A DNA stretch of 64,000 nucleotides from positions 101,688 through 165,687 of the forward strand of contig NZ_FWXY01000013.1 in the NCBI RefSeq assembly GCF_900176365.1, read 5' to 3'. This DNA is from Desulfocicer vacuolatum DSM 3385 (GTDB lineage: Bacteria; Desulfobacterota; Desulfobacteria; Desulfobacterales; Desulfobacteraceae). The notes under the pieces were generated by a model. It made no database searches, was not told where the DNA came from, and saw only the letters and a list, made by a program, of their open reading frames with translations. Shown here one piece after another: positions 1 through 7,668 of the stretch. A program made the position numbers and the translations under genes. Each line of letters opens with the position of its first letter. Positions within the stretch are counted from its first letter, which is position 1.

Positions 1-1
1 T

Positions 2-715
2 GTGGGGCTGGGCCGCATATTGTCTGATACCTCAACAATGTTTATCATTCCCCTGATTCTTGGCGGTAGCTGTCTTCAGTTTGTTCTGGGACTGGGCATG
101 CCAAAGGCAAAGAAAAAAATGCGAAAAGCCCCCTCTGAATCAGGGTTAATTTCTTTTTTTTCGCTTAATACCGGTTTGTTTCTTTTGGCAGCCTTTTTCA
201 TGTTGGTGAGCCATGGGGCCTATTATGGTTTTTTTTCCATCTATCTGGAAGAGATGGGGCTTTCCACGGGTTTTATCGGTATGGCATGGGGGCTGGCATC
301 CTTTGCCGAGATTGGTGTCATGGCTGGCTCGGATCGCATTTTCAGGCATTTTAAAATTCGCACTGTTCTGCTTTTTTCCTTTATCGTCGCCATGCTCCGC
401 TGGTGGATATTGTTTATGACCTCATCTGCCTTGGTGATTCTATTTTCCCAGTTGCTCCATGCCTTTACCTATGGAGCCTTTCATGTGGCAAGTATTCTTG
501 CCATTGAAAAGCTCTCACCCCGGGGGGGCAAAACCGTTGGACAGGCAGTGAACAATGCCGTGACCTATGGGGCGGGCATGATGGTGGGATTTTTTTTCAG
601 TGGCATGTTTTACGATGCCTGGAAGGGATACCTTTTTCTGGCAAGCAGCGGCATTGCCATGTCAGGGGGAATGTTGATGCTTTTTCTTTATTGGAAAAAT
701 GCGTTTGTTGAGTAA
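2..715 (+). CDS. MFS transporter, C-terminal part (cut by window edge)
   Basis: This is the end of a multi-pass inner-membrane transporter whose 5' end lies outside the window. The 237 visible residues hold about seven hydrophobic segments. They include the start of a C-terminal half after a basic linker near residues 35-45 (PKAKKKMRK), as in major facilitator proteins with two six-helix halves. The helix with HGAYYGFFSIYLEEMG, followed by the glycine-rich GFIGMAWGLASFAE, resembles the nucleoside/3-phenylpropionate (MFS_1-like, HcaT) group. The substrate cannot be told. No gene follows closely, so it probably ends its transcript. Confidence 0.75.
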   Translation: MGLGRILSDTSTMFIIPLILGGSCLQFVLGLGMPKAKKKMRKAPSESGLISFFSLNTGLFLLAAFFMLVSHGAYYGFFSIYLEEMGLSTGFIGMAWGLASFAEIGVMAGSDRIFRHFKIRTVLLFSFIVAMLRWWILFMTSSALVILFSQLLHAFTYGAFHVASILAIEKLSPRGGKTVGQAVNNAVTYGAGMMVGFFFSGMFYDAWKGYLFLASSGIAMSGGMLMLFLYWKNAFVE

Positions 716-811
716 ATTTTACCTGGCTTCCTGGCTGTGCGATTGTTCTTAGCATTTTAACGGGATAACCAAAAGTTCATCTGCATGCGAGGCGTGTTTG
801 TTGCAACTTTT

Positions 812-845
812 GGTTGGAAGGTGAGCGCAGCGATTCCTTCCAACC
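812..845. repeat. Perfect 10-bp inverted repeat (hairpin) downstream of the MFS gene
   Basis: GGTTGGAAGG at 812-821 is complementary to CCTTCCAACC at 836-845, with a 14-base loop. An overlapping inverted pair, AACCAAAAGTT (767-777) and AACTTTTGGTT (805-815), could form a competing stem. No T-tract follows, so a factor-independent terminator is not well supported. Confidence 0.55.
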
Positions 846-892
846 TATTGATAAAAAACGTATTGATAAGATAAGACTGGAACCCCTTAAAG

Positions 893-1023
893 GGTAAATA
901 TTCGGTGAGCCCCCTCATCGCCTGTTTTGGCCTGCTCACATAGCAATTGTATGCTACGCAGTCCCAAACAGGCAAATATGAGGCTCTGCCTAAACCTTTA
1001 CATTGCCAAGCCGAATATTTACC
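893..1023. repeat. Long imperfect inverted repeat, about 131 bp
   Basis: The outer arms GGTAAATATTCGG (893-905) and CCGAATATTTACC (1011-1023) are perfect complements. Inside them GCCTGTTTTGG near 920 faces CCCAAACAGGC near 962, and a GAGCC...CTCAT stretch faces ATGAGGCTC, so most of the segment can fold back on itself. Bases 1000-1023 resemble bases near 50,990-51,030, which suggests a dispersed non-coding element. No open reading frame of note lies inside. The 716-1111 gap holds no convincing gene. Confidence 0.5.
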
Positions 1024-1111
1024 ATATAACGAAGCAGGCTCCAGTCAGTACTATTAAAGTCAAAGTATCATATGATTTTATGTTTGCCACCCTTGCCGGG
1101 ATGGGAAAAAA

Positions 1112-2260
1112 CTACATGTTTCGTACTATTTTGAGACTTTCCAGGGTCTCGTAGGTTATGTTACCCACGGCCAGACCTTTCTCTTTTTGATACGCTTTCA
1201 ATGCTTTTGTGGTTCTCCACCCCATGACACCATCTATAAAAACAGGATCATGTCCATTATTTCTTAATGCGGTTTGTAATCTTGTAATAATGTCCTCACC
1301 CATATTGGTCTCGCACAACACCCTGCGCCATTCCAGCTTACCGTCGGTGAGTTTTTCTGTCCGTTCAATGGTGGTGTATTCAGCGGGTATAGTGATGCGT
1401 TCCTCTCTTGGAGGGGTAATCATTTCTTTTACTTTCACAGTTTTGTACTCCGCAGGAATGACAATTTTTTTCACTGTGGCAGGTGATATCAGGACTTTTC
1501 TTTTCACTGTTTTGTATTGGGCTGGGATTTCAATTCTCTTGGAGGTTGCCGCTGTTTTAAGGGTCTTCTTTTTAACGGTTTTATAAGTTGCGGGCACCTC
1601 CACAAGGCACATGATTTCACCGGTATTATTGTCCACCTTTTCCACCAAACCCTCACCTTTTTTCCAGATAGTGTGGGCAGGTTTTAACAAAATGGTTTCT
1701 TCCTCCCAGGTGTATTGTGCAGGAACATTAACCATTTTGTAAGAGGCTTCTTTTACCAACACCTTTTCTGTTTCCCATCCATATTGGGCTGGTATGACCT
1801 GGAGCCTTTCAGACGATTCTTTAACAAGCACCTCTTTTTCCTTGTATCCATATTCTGCGGGTATGATTTTTACATATTCGGATGCTTGTTTTTTGAGTAC
1901 CGTTTCCTTTGTTTTTTGATAGGTGGGGTTTACAAAGACCCTTGCATAACATTCCCCCACCTTTGGGTTGGGCGGAAGAAGGGGGGCTGTGCTCATTAAT
2001 CTTGCTTCATCAGCCTTTCGTTGCTGTTCTTCCAGTTCAAATTGAATCTGTTCAGCGCTTTTTTCTGTCATGGACAGTTTTTTTTCTGCTGTTTCAAGTT
2101 CGGTGTTAAGGCTGGATATTGTTTTGTCTTTTTCCGCCAGTTGAGTTTGAAGTGATTTGACTTGATCCGGAGTAGATGTCATTTGAGATGCACAACCACC
2201 AAGGGCAAATACAATGAGAACACCGGCTAAGAAGCACACCATCCTGATAAATTTTTTCAT
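1112..2260 (-). CDS. Lipoprotein with IPAxY-type tandem repeats and peptidoglycan-binding domain
   Basis: A 382-residue exported lipoprotein. The start at 2260 is chosen because a GGAGG ribosome site lies just before it and it gives a clean signal peptide (MKKFIRMVC...ALGGC) with lipobox LGGC near residues 19-22. A coiled coil follows at about 35-85. Then come about eight repeats of roughly 22 residues of the form IPA-x-Y-KTVKRKVL, separated by short charged linkers. The last 65 residues form a peptidoglycan-binding-like three-helix domain (LQTALRNNGHDPVFIDGVMG...TTKALKAYQKEKGL). The layout suggests a periplasmic or outer-membrane protein that contacts the cell wall. The role of the repeats is unknown. 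It is a single gene. Confidence 0.8.
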   Translation of the reverse strand: MKKFIRMVCFLAGVLIVFALGGCASQMTSTPDQVKSLQTQLAEKDKTISSLNTELETAEKKLSMTEKSAEQIQFELEEQQRKADEARLMSTAPLLPPNPKVGECYARVFVNPTYQKTKETVLKKQASEYVKIIPAEYGYKEKEVLVKESSERLQVIPAQYGWETEKVLVKEASYKMVNVPAQYTWEEETILLKPAHTIWKKGEGLVEKVDNNTGEIMCLVEVPATYKTVKKKTLKTAATSKRIEIPAQYKTVKRKVLISPATVKKIVIPAEYKTVKVKEMITPPREERITIPAEYTTIERTEKLTDGKLEWRRVLCETNMGEDIITRLQTALRNNGHDPVFIDGVMGWRTTKALKAYQKEKGLAVGNITYETLESLKIVRNM

Positions 2261-3218
2261 ATTACGCCTCCTTTTTAATGTTGCAATTTCTGGCACATGT
2301 ACGAAATGGATATGGAATCGTTATTTCGTCTGGTGCACCAATGTGGACACGGGATAGTCTAAAAATTATGCAATGTGTTGGTAAGAAAAGTATTATTAAG
2401 AACAATTTTATGTTTTGGGGTAAGTCTTCTCTGTTTGAGAAACAATTTGTCCAAAATTATCTTTCTGACATCATGCGAACGGTTGTTAGAATAATGAGCT
2501 GAACTGTTATGTAAAGAGGATTTGAATTAAAATATTAAGGATTTTTAGCGTCTTTCATATCACCACAAAAGCAGTGCATTGTCATCACTTAATCTCAGGA
2601 TTGCCGGTTTTCAAATATACCAAGATGTAATGCTTTGTGGCATGTTCAATCCTAAATATTAACCTTGACCATGCAGGGGGCCACATTTTTTTGGAGGAAT
2701 CCCTTGAAAAACGGCGATATGGTTTTAAAAAATGTAAAGTAGTTGTGAAGAACGCTGAATCTTTTTAAATAATGTTAATAATTGTAAAGCGCTGGGGCAA
2801 ATTGTCAAGAAAAAAATAAAGGGATGGCAAAAGATTTCATGATTTTGTATTTCCGGCAGTTAATGATTATGATTTGGAGTAAATAATTGAGTTGAGTTTT
2901 TTGGTGAAAAATGATCTGTATGGATTTCCTTGTTATTGATTAATATTTTTCACTGACTGGATTTCCGGGAAATCTGGGTTGGTTAGATGGGGGATTGTGT
3001 TGAGTGCTGTACTTCAGGGCGTCAGCAATTTTCAATCTACCGTTTATTCGGGGTCTCATTAATGGAAAATAGTAAGCAGAGATTGTTAAATGGTAAACCA
3101 ATAAGGTCTGAGTCCCTTATCAGTGGATACAAAGAAGGCTTCACCATGAACAAGGGAAGCATTGAGTGCGGTGGATGTTTTTCAAATGATGAATCTAAAT
3201 TTGAGCGTGAAATAAAAT
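2261..3218. other. Long AT-rich intergenic stretch
   Basis: About 960 bases separate the divergent lipoprotein and decarboxylase genes. It is AT-rich and must hold both promoters. An 89-codon frame (2987-3256) overlaps the decarboxylase start in another frame; it has no clear ribosome site and no recognisable domain, so it is not called as a gene. No RNA gene, repeat or convincing terminator was recognised. Confidence 0.5.
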
Positions 3219-4856
3219 ATGGAAAAACAATATATAAAAAAAGATCTGGTGGCTGACTGGGAATCATTGCAGCGAATATTTATAAGACCCGAAGACGACG
3301 CTTCGCGTGAAACCCTGATTAAATATATGGAGCAGATTCTTTTTGGACTTCATGATTTTTTAAATAAAAATGTGGGGGTCACCGAGGCCATCAGTCTCAA
3401 GGCGTTAACCGATCTTTATAAAGAGACCGTGATCAGTCCCCATCCTGAAAAAAAACTGGCTGATGTTATCTCAGACATTATCCAGGGCATCGCCCCCCGG
3501 GCTGTTAATGTGGCATCACCCTATTTCGTGGGACATATGACAGCTGCCATTCCTTTTTTCATGGTTCATTTAAAGGCCATAGTGGCGGCCTTGAACCAGA
3601 ACGTTATCAAGCTTGAAACCTCCAAGGTTTTGTCTGTGCTGGAAAAACAGGTTCTGGCAAAGATTCATCGTTTGATTTATAAAAACAGCGAAATTTTTTA
3701 TCATACCCACGTCCAGAGCACAGATACCACACTTGGTTCTTTCACAACCGGTGGGACAACGGCCAACTTAACAGCCCTGTGGGTGGCACGGAACCTTTTA
3801 TTGAAACCATTTGACCGTTTTCAAGGGGTGGAGGCCCAGGGCATGGCAGAGGCTCTCAAAGCCTATTCTTTGGATAAAGCAGTTATCCTGGCATCCCCCA
3901 GGGGGCATTTTTCCCTGAAAAAGGCCGGGGGGATTCTTGGCATCGGGCATAAAAATGTCATTCCCGTTGATGTGGATGCCCACCATCGTGTGGATGTGTT
4001 AAAACTGAACCGGAGGATTGTTGATCTTAAGAAAAACGGTAAAATCGGTATTATGGCGGTGGTGGGAATTGCCGGTGCCACAGAAACAGGCATTGTGGAT
4101 CCCCTGGATGCCATTGCCGATGTGTGTGAAGATCATGGCCTTCATTTCCATGTGGATGCGGCATGGGGAGGCCCGGTGATGCTGTCTGAACGGTATGCCT
4201 TTAAATTAAAGGGTATTGAACGGGGGGATTCTGTGACCATTGACGGGCATAAACAGTTTTTTATGCCCATGACCTGCGGTATGGTTTATTTTAGAGATCC
4301 CCTGGCCATGGACGCCATCGCCTACCATGCCAACTATGTGAACAGAGAGGGCAGTGTGGACCTTGGTATTAAAACTTTGGAAGGTTCCAGGGAGGCCAAC
4401 TCTTTGATTCTGGACAGTTCCCTGAAAATCATGGGAACCCGTGGGTATGGCTTAATGGTGGATCATGGCATTGAAACGGCCCAGGGCTTCAGCCGGGCCA
4501 TCCATGCCCGGGAATTGTTTGAAATGGTCACAGAGCCAGAACTTAATATTTTAACCTACAGAATTTTGCCCCCCAAAATTAAGGAACAGATCCTTTCCGC
4601 CTCCCCAGGGGAGAAGGAAAAACTGGAGGACAGGGTAAATCAGCTCAACATTAAAGTTCAGCGGGAACAGAGGGAAGCCGGCAAAAGTTTTGTGTCAAGG
4701 ACCCGCATCCGTCAGGGCACCAAAGACACGGAAGGGCAGGTGGTGTTGCGGGCGGTGATCATGAATCCCATGACAGACATGGATATTCTAAATGAGGTGC
4801 TGGATGAACAGGAGGAGATTGCAAAAAAAATTTTGCAATCTCCTGAACCGTTTTGA
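3219..4856 (+). CDS. panP: PLP-dependent decarboxylase, probable PanP-type aspartate 1-decarboxylase
   Basis: A 545-residue fold-type I pyridoxal phosphate enzyme of the group II decarboxylase family. Visible marks are STDTTLGSFTTGGTTANLTALWVAR (residues about 166-190), the HVDAAWGG aspartate motif, and the TIDGHKQF motif whose lysine would bind PLP. Its length and the N-terminal SPYFVGHMTAAIPFF...NQNVIKLETSK stretch match the PanP subgroup, which makes beta-alanine from aspartate for pantothenate and coenzyme A. Glutamate or another amino-acid decarboxylase remains possible because substrate specificity cannot be read from motifs. It stands alone, upstream of a small hairpin. Confidence 0.72.
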   Translation: MEKQYIKKDLVADWESLQRIFIRPEDDASRETLIKYMEQILFGLHDFLNKNVGVTEAISLKALTDLYKETVISPHPEKKLADVISDIIQGIAPRAVNVASPYFVGHMTAAIPFFMVHLKAIVAALNQNVIKLETSKVLSVLEKQVLAKIHRLIYKNSEIFYHTHVQSTDTTLGSFTTGGTTANLTALWVARNLLLKPFDRFQGVEAQGMAEALKAYSLDKAVILASPRGHFSLKKAGGILGIGHKNVIPVDVDAHHRVDVLKLNRRIVDLKKNGKIGIMAVVGIAGATETGIVDPLDAIADVCEDHGLHFHVDAAWGGPVMLSERYAFKLKGIERGDSVTIDGHKQFFMPMTCGMVYFRDPLAMDAIAYHANYVNREGSVDLGIKTLEGSREANSLILDSSLKIMGTRGYGLMVDHGIETAQGFSRAIHARELFEMVTEPELNILTYRILPPKIKEQILSASPGEKEKLEDRVNQLNIKVQREQREAGKSFVSRTRIRQGTKDTEGQVVLRAVIMNPMTDMDILNEVLDEQEEIAKKILQSPEPF

Positions 4857-4873
4857 TTTATGACAGGGGTGGG

Positions 4874-4893
4874 CAGGCGCATTTTGCCTGTTT
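4874..4893 (+). terminator. Short hairpin with T-tract between convergent genes
   Basis: CAGGC (4874-4878) and GCCTG (4886-4890) form a five-pair stem with a seven-base loop, followed by TTT. It lies between the convergent decarboxylase and OmpA-type genes. The stem is short, so this is a weak call. Confidence 0.4.
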
Positions 4894-4907
4894 AAAAAGG
4901 CCTTGGC

Positions 4908-5546
4908 TTAAGCTTCCAAAGGAATGATAACTATGTTCACCCTTCTGTTGTCTGCATCGCTGGAAGAGACCGGTTGAGATTCCCCAAATCCCATGACCTG
5001 CATCCGTGCGGGATCAACATTGCGCTGGACCAGGGCATCGGCAACGGCCTGGGCTCTTCTTTCCGAAAGGGTCATGTTGTATGCTGCGGCCCCTTTGCTG
5101 TCGGTGTGTCCTTCCACGCGGATTCTGGTCTGGGGGTAATCCCGGAGAACCTTTGCCACCCGGTCAAGCTCTGAATAGGCCCCGGGTTTTAATGTAGATG
5201 AGTTGGTGTCAAAGAACATATTGGATTTAAAGGTTGCTGTGAGAACGTTTTGGGATCTTGACACACTGGCTGCCTGGGATGCTGACACCACATTTCTCAG
5301 GTCAGCCTCCTGGCGGTCCATGTAGGCACCAATCTGATTTCCGGCAATGCCACCCAGTGCAGCGCCAATGCCTGCACCGATCAGGGTTCCTTCGGTATCC
5401 CCGCCAATGACCTGGCCCAAAATAGCCCCCACCCCGGCCCCCACCATGGCCCCTTCTTTGGTTTTACTCTCTTGGTTTGTGGTTCCTGCGCAGGATACGA
5501 TGAAAAGAGAAAGGGTGATGAGAACAGTTAATCGCATTTTTTTCAT
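4908..5546 (-). CDS. OmpA-family lipoprotein with glycine-zipper segment
   Basis: A 212-residue outer-membrane lipoprotein. The N-terminal signal ends in lipobox IVSC, cysteine at about residue 19. Residues 30-75 are glycine-rich (GAMVGAGVGAILGQVIGG, GAGIGAALGGIAG), typical of glycine-zipper membrane segments. Residues 105-212 form an OmpA-like peptidoglycan-binding domain with the VEGHTDSKGAAAYN motif and LSERRAQAVADAL, then ADNRRVNI near the end. This is the YiaD-like arrangement, which tethers the outer membrane to the cell wall. A CAGGAG site precedes the start. Confidence 0.85.
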   Translation of the reverse strand: MKKMRLTVLITLSLFIVSCAGTTNQESKTKEGAMVGAGVGAILGQVIGGDTEGTLIGAGIGAALGGIAGNQIGAYMDRQEADLRNVVSASQAASVSRSQNVLTATFKSNMFFDTNSSTLKPGAYSELDRVAKVLRDYPQTRIRVEGHTDSKGAAAYNMTLSERRAQAVADALVQRNVDPARMQVMGFGESQPVSSSDADNRRVNIVIIPLEA

Positions 5547-5865
5547 GTTAAACTCCTGAATTTTTTAATAAGCAATAATTACGCCTCATTGCCGGTTTGC
5601 ACTTTGTCGATCCATATTTCCGTTTTCGGACAACTTTAAAAAAAGTGCAAACTGCTTTTAGGCATACGTATGGATGGCAAACAATGCAATCTCATTAAAA
5701 ATAAGAGATAAATTGCATCCGCACCTCTTTTGATAACTCTAATTGTTGCTGTGGGTTTTATCAAGGAATAAATATGGAAAACAGCAAGAACTTTACAAAT
5801 GGTTAGCCGTGGCGTATATCTTTTGGGGGAATTTGAATTGGGTAAATTTTCTGTTTTTTACCCAT
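5547..5865. other. Intergenic region with a GTTTGCACTTT / AAAGTGCAAAC hairpin
   Basis: The only clear structure is an inverted pair GTTTGCACTTT (about 5596-5606) and AAAGTGCAAAC (about 5642-5652). Looser relatives of the same arms appear near 35,775-35,836 and 41,030-41,090. No gene is seen. Confidence 0.4.
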
Positions 5866-5996
5866 AACGAAGCTTGAAATACACCCCTGATTTGGGGAGT
5901 ATTTCATATAATCGCCACGGGCGGACCTTATTTTGACCCGGTTCCGCCCACAACAAAACTTGAAATATACCCCTGATTTGAGGAGTATTTCATATA
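5866..5996 (+). repeat. Family-1 palindromic repeat (REP-like)
   Basis: It contains the core CGCCACGGGCGGACC, TTATTTTGACCCGGTTC, CGCCCACAACAAAACTTG and two copies of the GAAATA...GGAGTATTTCATATAA hairpin. The same unit recurs at least twelve times in this window, in both orientations. It ends about 35 bases before rdgB. Confidence 0.85.
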
Positions 5997-6030
5997 AAAA
6001 AATATATATCTGAAATAGAGAGGTTATTTT

Positions 6031-6669
6031 ATGAATATTATTGTTCTTGCAACAAGAAATAAGGGTAAAACCAGGGAAATTCGGGAGTTGTTAAAATCAT
6101 TTCCCATTGAGATTAAAAACTTGGATGACTTTGGCCCCATTCCAGAAGTGGAGGAAGACGGAGAAACCTTTGATGACAATGCCTACAAAAAAGCGGCATT
6201 TGCAGCCAGAGTATTGGGGTATCCGGCCATGTCCGATGACTCGGGACTGGTGGTCACAGCCCTTGGGGGAAAACCCGGGGTGCGTTCGGCCCGTTATGCG
6301 GGAGAAACAGCCACCGATGCTGACAACTGTGAAAAACTTCTCAGGGAAATGAAGGGAAAAGAGGATAGAAGTGCTGCTTTTGAATGCGTCATATCCATTG
6401 CCATTCCAACGGGGGCGGCCCTGACCTATGAAGGTCGATGTGAAGGGGAGATCCTTGAATCTCCCCAGGGAGAGAACGGTTTCGGGTATGATCCGCTTTT
6501 CTTTTTTCCAGAGTTTGGGAAAAGTTTTGCAGAAGTCTCCATGGCGGAAAAAAGCCGGGTAAGCCACCGTGGAAAAGCTTTGCAGGAGGTGGCCCAGGAA
6601 TTTGACAAGATATTGGACTGGCTGGATATCAACATGCCACGCATGGAGACATTTACCTGTAAATCTTGA
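6031..6669 (+). CDS. rdgB: XTP/dITP diphosphatase (RdgB/HAM1 family)
   Basis: A 212-residue house-cleaning enzyme that hydrolyses deaminated purine nucleoside triphosphates (XTP, dITP) to monophosphate and pyrophosphate. The N-terminal ATRNKGKTREIRELL is the family substrate-binding motif. VEEDGETFDDNAYKKA and SDDSGLVVTALGGKPGVRSARYAG carry the metal- and base-binding residues, and GYDPLFFFPEFGKSFAE lies near the C-terminus. Length is normal. Family-1 repeats flank it on both sides, so it is probably its own transcription unit. Confidence 0.95.
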   Translation: MNIIVLATRNKGKTREIRELLKSFPIEIKNLDDFGPIPEVEEDGETFDDNAYKKAAFAARVLGYPAMSDDSGLVVTALGGKPGVRSARYAGETATDADNCEKLLREMKGKEDRSAAFECVISIAIPTGAALTYEGRCEGEILESPQGENGFGYDPLFFFPEFGKSFAEVSMAEKSRVSHRGKALQEVAQEFDKILDWLDINMPRMETFTCKS

Positions 6670-6731
6670 TCAACAGCCCTGTGGTTTTTCTTATCAGCTT
6701 GCTGGTATCCTTTATCTTTTGCTTGAATAAT

Positions 6732-6903
6732 TGCCACAGGTAGACCTTATTTTGACCTCGGCCTACCCACAACAAAATTTGAAATACACCCCCGGTTTGC
6801 GGAGTATTACATATAACCGCCACGGGCGGACCGTATTCTGATCCGGCTCTGCCCACAACAAAGGTAGAAATACTCCACAGATTTACGGAGTATTTCATAT
6901 AAA
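6732..6903 (+). repeat. Family-1 repeat, two tandem units
   Basis: Two units of CCACRGG(C/T)(A/G)GACC...GCCCACAACAAA, each followed by a GAAATAC...GGAGTATT(A/T)CATATA hairpin. The last unit ends about 20 bases before the nitroreductase start. Confidence 0.85.
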
Positions 6904-6924
6904 AAAATAAAACAGGGTAAAATA

Positions 6925-7512
6925 ATGGAAAAAAAATCAGTCCATGAGCTGGTCATGGGAAATCGAAGCTACAGGCGCTTTGATGCTTCCATGAGAGTGG
7001 AAATAAAGACATTAAAGGGACTTGTTGATCTGGCAAGGAACACTGCTTCGGCAGGAAATCTCCAGCCGTTGAAATACATTCTTTCTGCCTCTGAAGAGAA
7101 AAACAGGGAAATTTTTTCCTGTCTTGCCTGGGCCGCTTATCTTCCAAAGTGGAAAGGACCGGAACCCGGGGAGCGTCCCAGTGGCTACATTGTGATCATG
7201 GGCGATAAAAATATCACTGAAAATTTTCGCTGTGACCATGGCATTGCGGCCCAGACCATCCTTTTGGGAGCCAGGGAGCAGGGACTTGGCGGATGTATTT
7301 TTGCGGCCATTAATCATAAAAAAATTCGACAATATTTATCCATTTCCCCAAGCCATGAAGTGTTGCTGGTGATTGCCCTGGGAAAACCTGTGGAAAATGT
7401 GGTTCTGGAGCAGGTGGGCGAAGATGGCAACATACGTTATTGGCGTGACCGGGAATCGGTGCACCATGTGCCCAAACGCAAACTTGAAGAGATCATTGTG
7501 GCAGCCCATTGA
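6925..7512 (+). CDS. Nitroreductase-family flavoprotein
   Basis: A 195-residue FMN-dependent oxidoreductase of the nitroreductase fold. The N-terminal GNRSYRRFDAS matches the family R-[ST]-x-R-x-[FY] FMN-binding motif. Other marks are LARNTASAGNLQPLKYIL (residues 36-53), GIAAQTILLGAREQGLGGCIFAAIN (about 102-126) and VIALGKPVENV (about 150-160). The substrate is unknown; relatives reduce quinones, nitro compounds or flavins with NAD(P)H. It is a single gene between repeat-rich spacers. Confidence 0.85.
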   Translation: MEKKSVHELVMGNRSYRRFDASMRVEIKTLKGLVDLARNTASAGNLQPLKYILSASEEKNREIFSCLAWAAYLPKWKGPEPGERPSGYIVIMGDKNITENFRCDHGIAAQTILLGAREQGLGGCIFAAINHKKIRQYLSISPSHEVLLVIALGKPVENVVLEQVGEDGNIRYWRDRESVHHVPKRKLEEIIVAAH

Positions 7513-7571
7513 AAGGTTGTGATCCAATCAATATGGTTGTTAGCCGGATTTTTTCAGACCGGACAAATTCT

Positions 7572-7652
7572 TAAAGCCTGTTTAAAAATAGATCAATCGC
7601 CTGCAATCTCATGAGATTGCACTTCGATTTCCTGATTTTTAAATAAGCTCTT
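7572..7652. repeat. Long imperfect palindrome centred on a perfect 20-bp palindrome
   Basis: TGCAATCTCATGAGATTGCA at 7602-7621 is perfectly self-complementary. The flanks continue the symmetry imperfectly: AAAAATAGATCAATCG on the left faces CGATTTCCTGATTTTT on the right, and GCCTGTTTAAA faces TTTAAATAAGC. It lies between the nitroreductase gene and the radical SAM gene and could act as a bidirectional terminator, an operator or a repeat element. Confidence 0.5.
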
Positions 7653-7668
7653 AAAAGGAATAAATTCA

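Noticed and set aside
2987..3256. 89-codon frame upstream of the decarboxylase
   Set aside because: No ribosome site or domain, and it overlaps the well-supported decarboxylase start by 38 bases.
5866..6903. Repeats near 5.9-6.9 kb as a CRISPR array
   Set aside because: Units are scattered between genes with variable length, have no regular unique spacers, and no cas genes are in the window.
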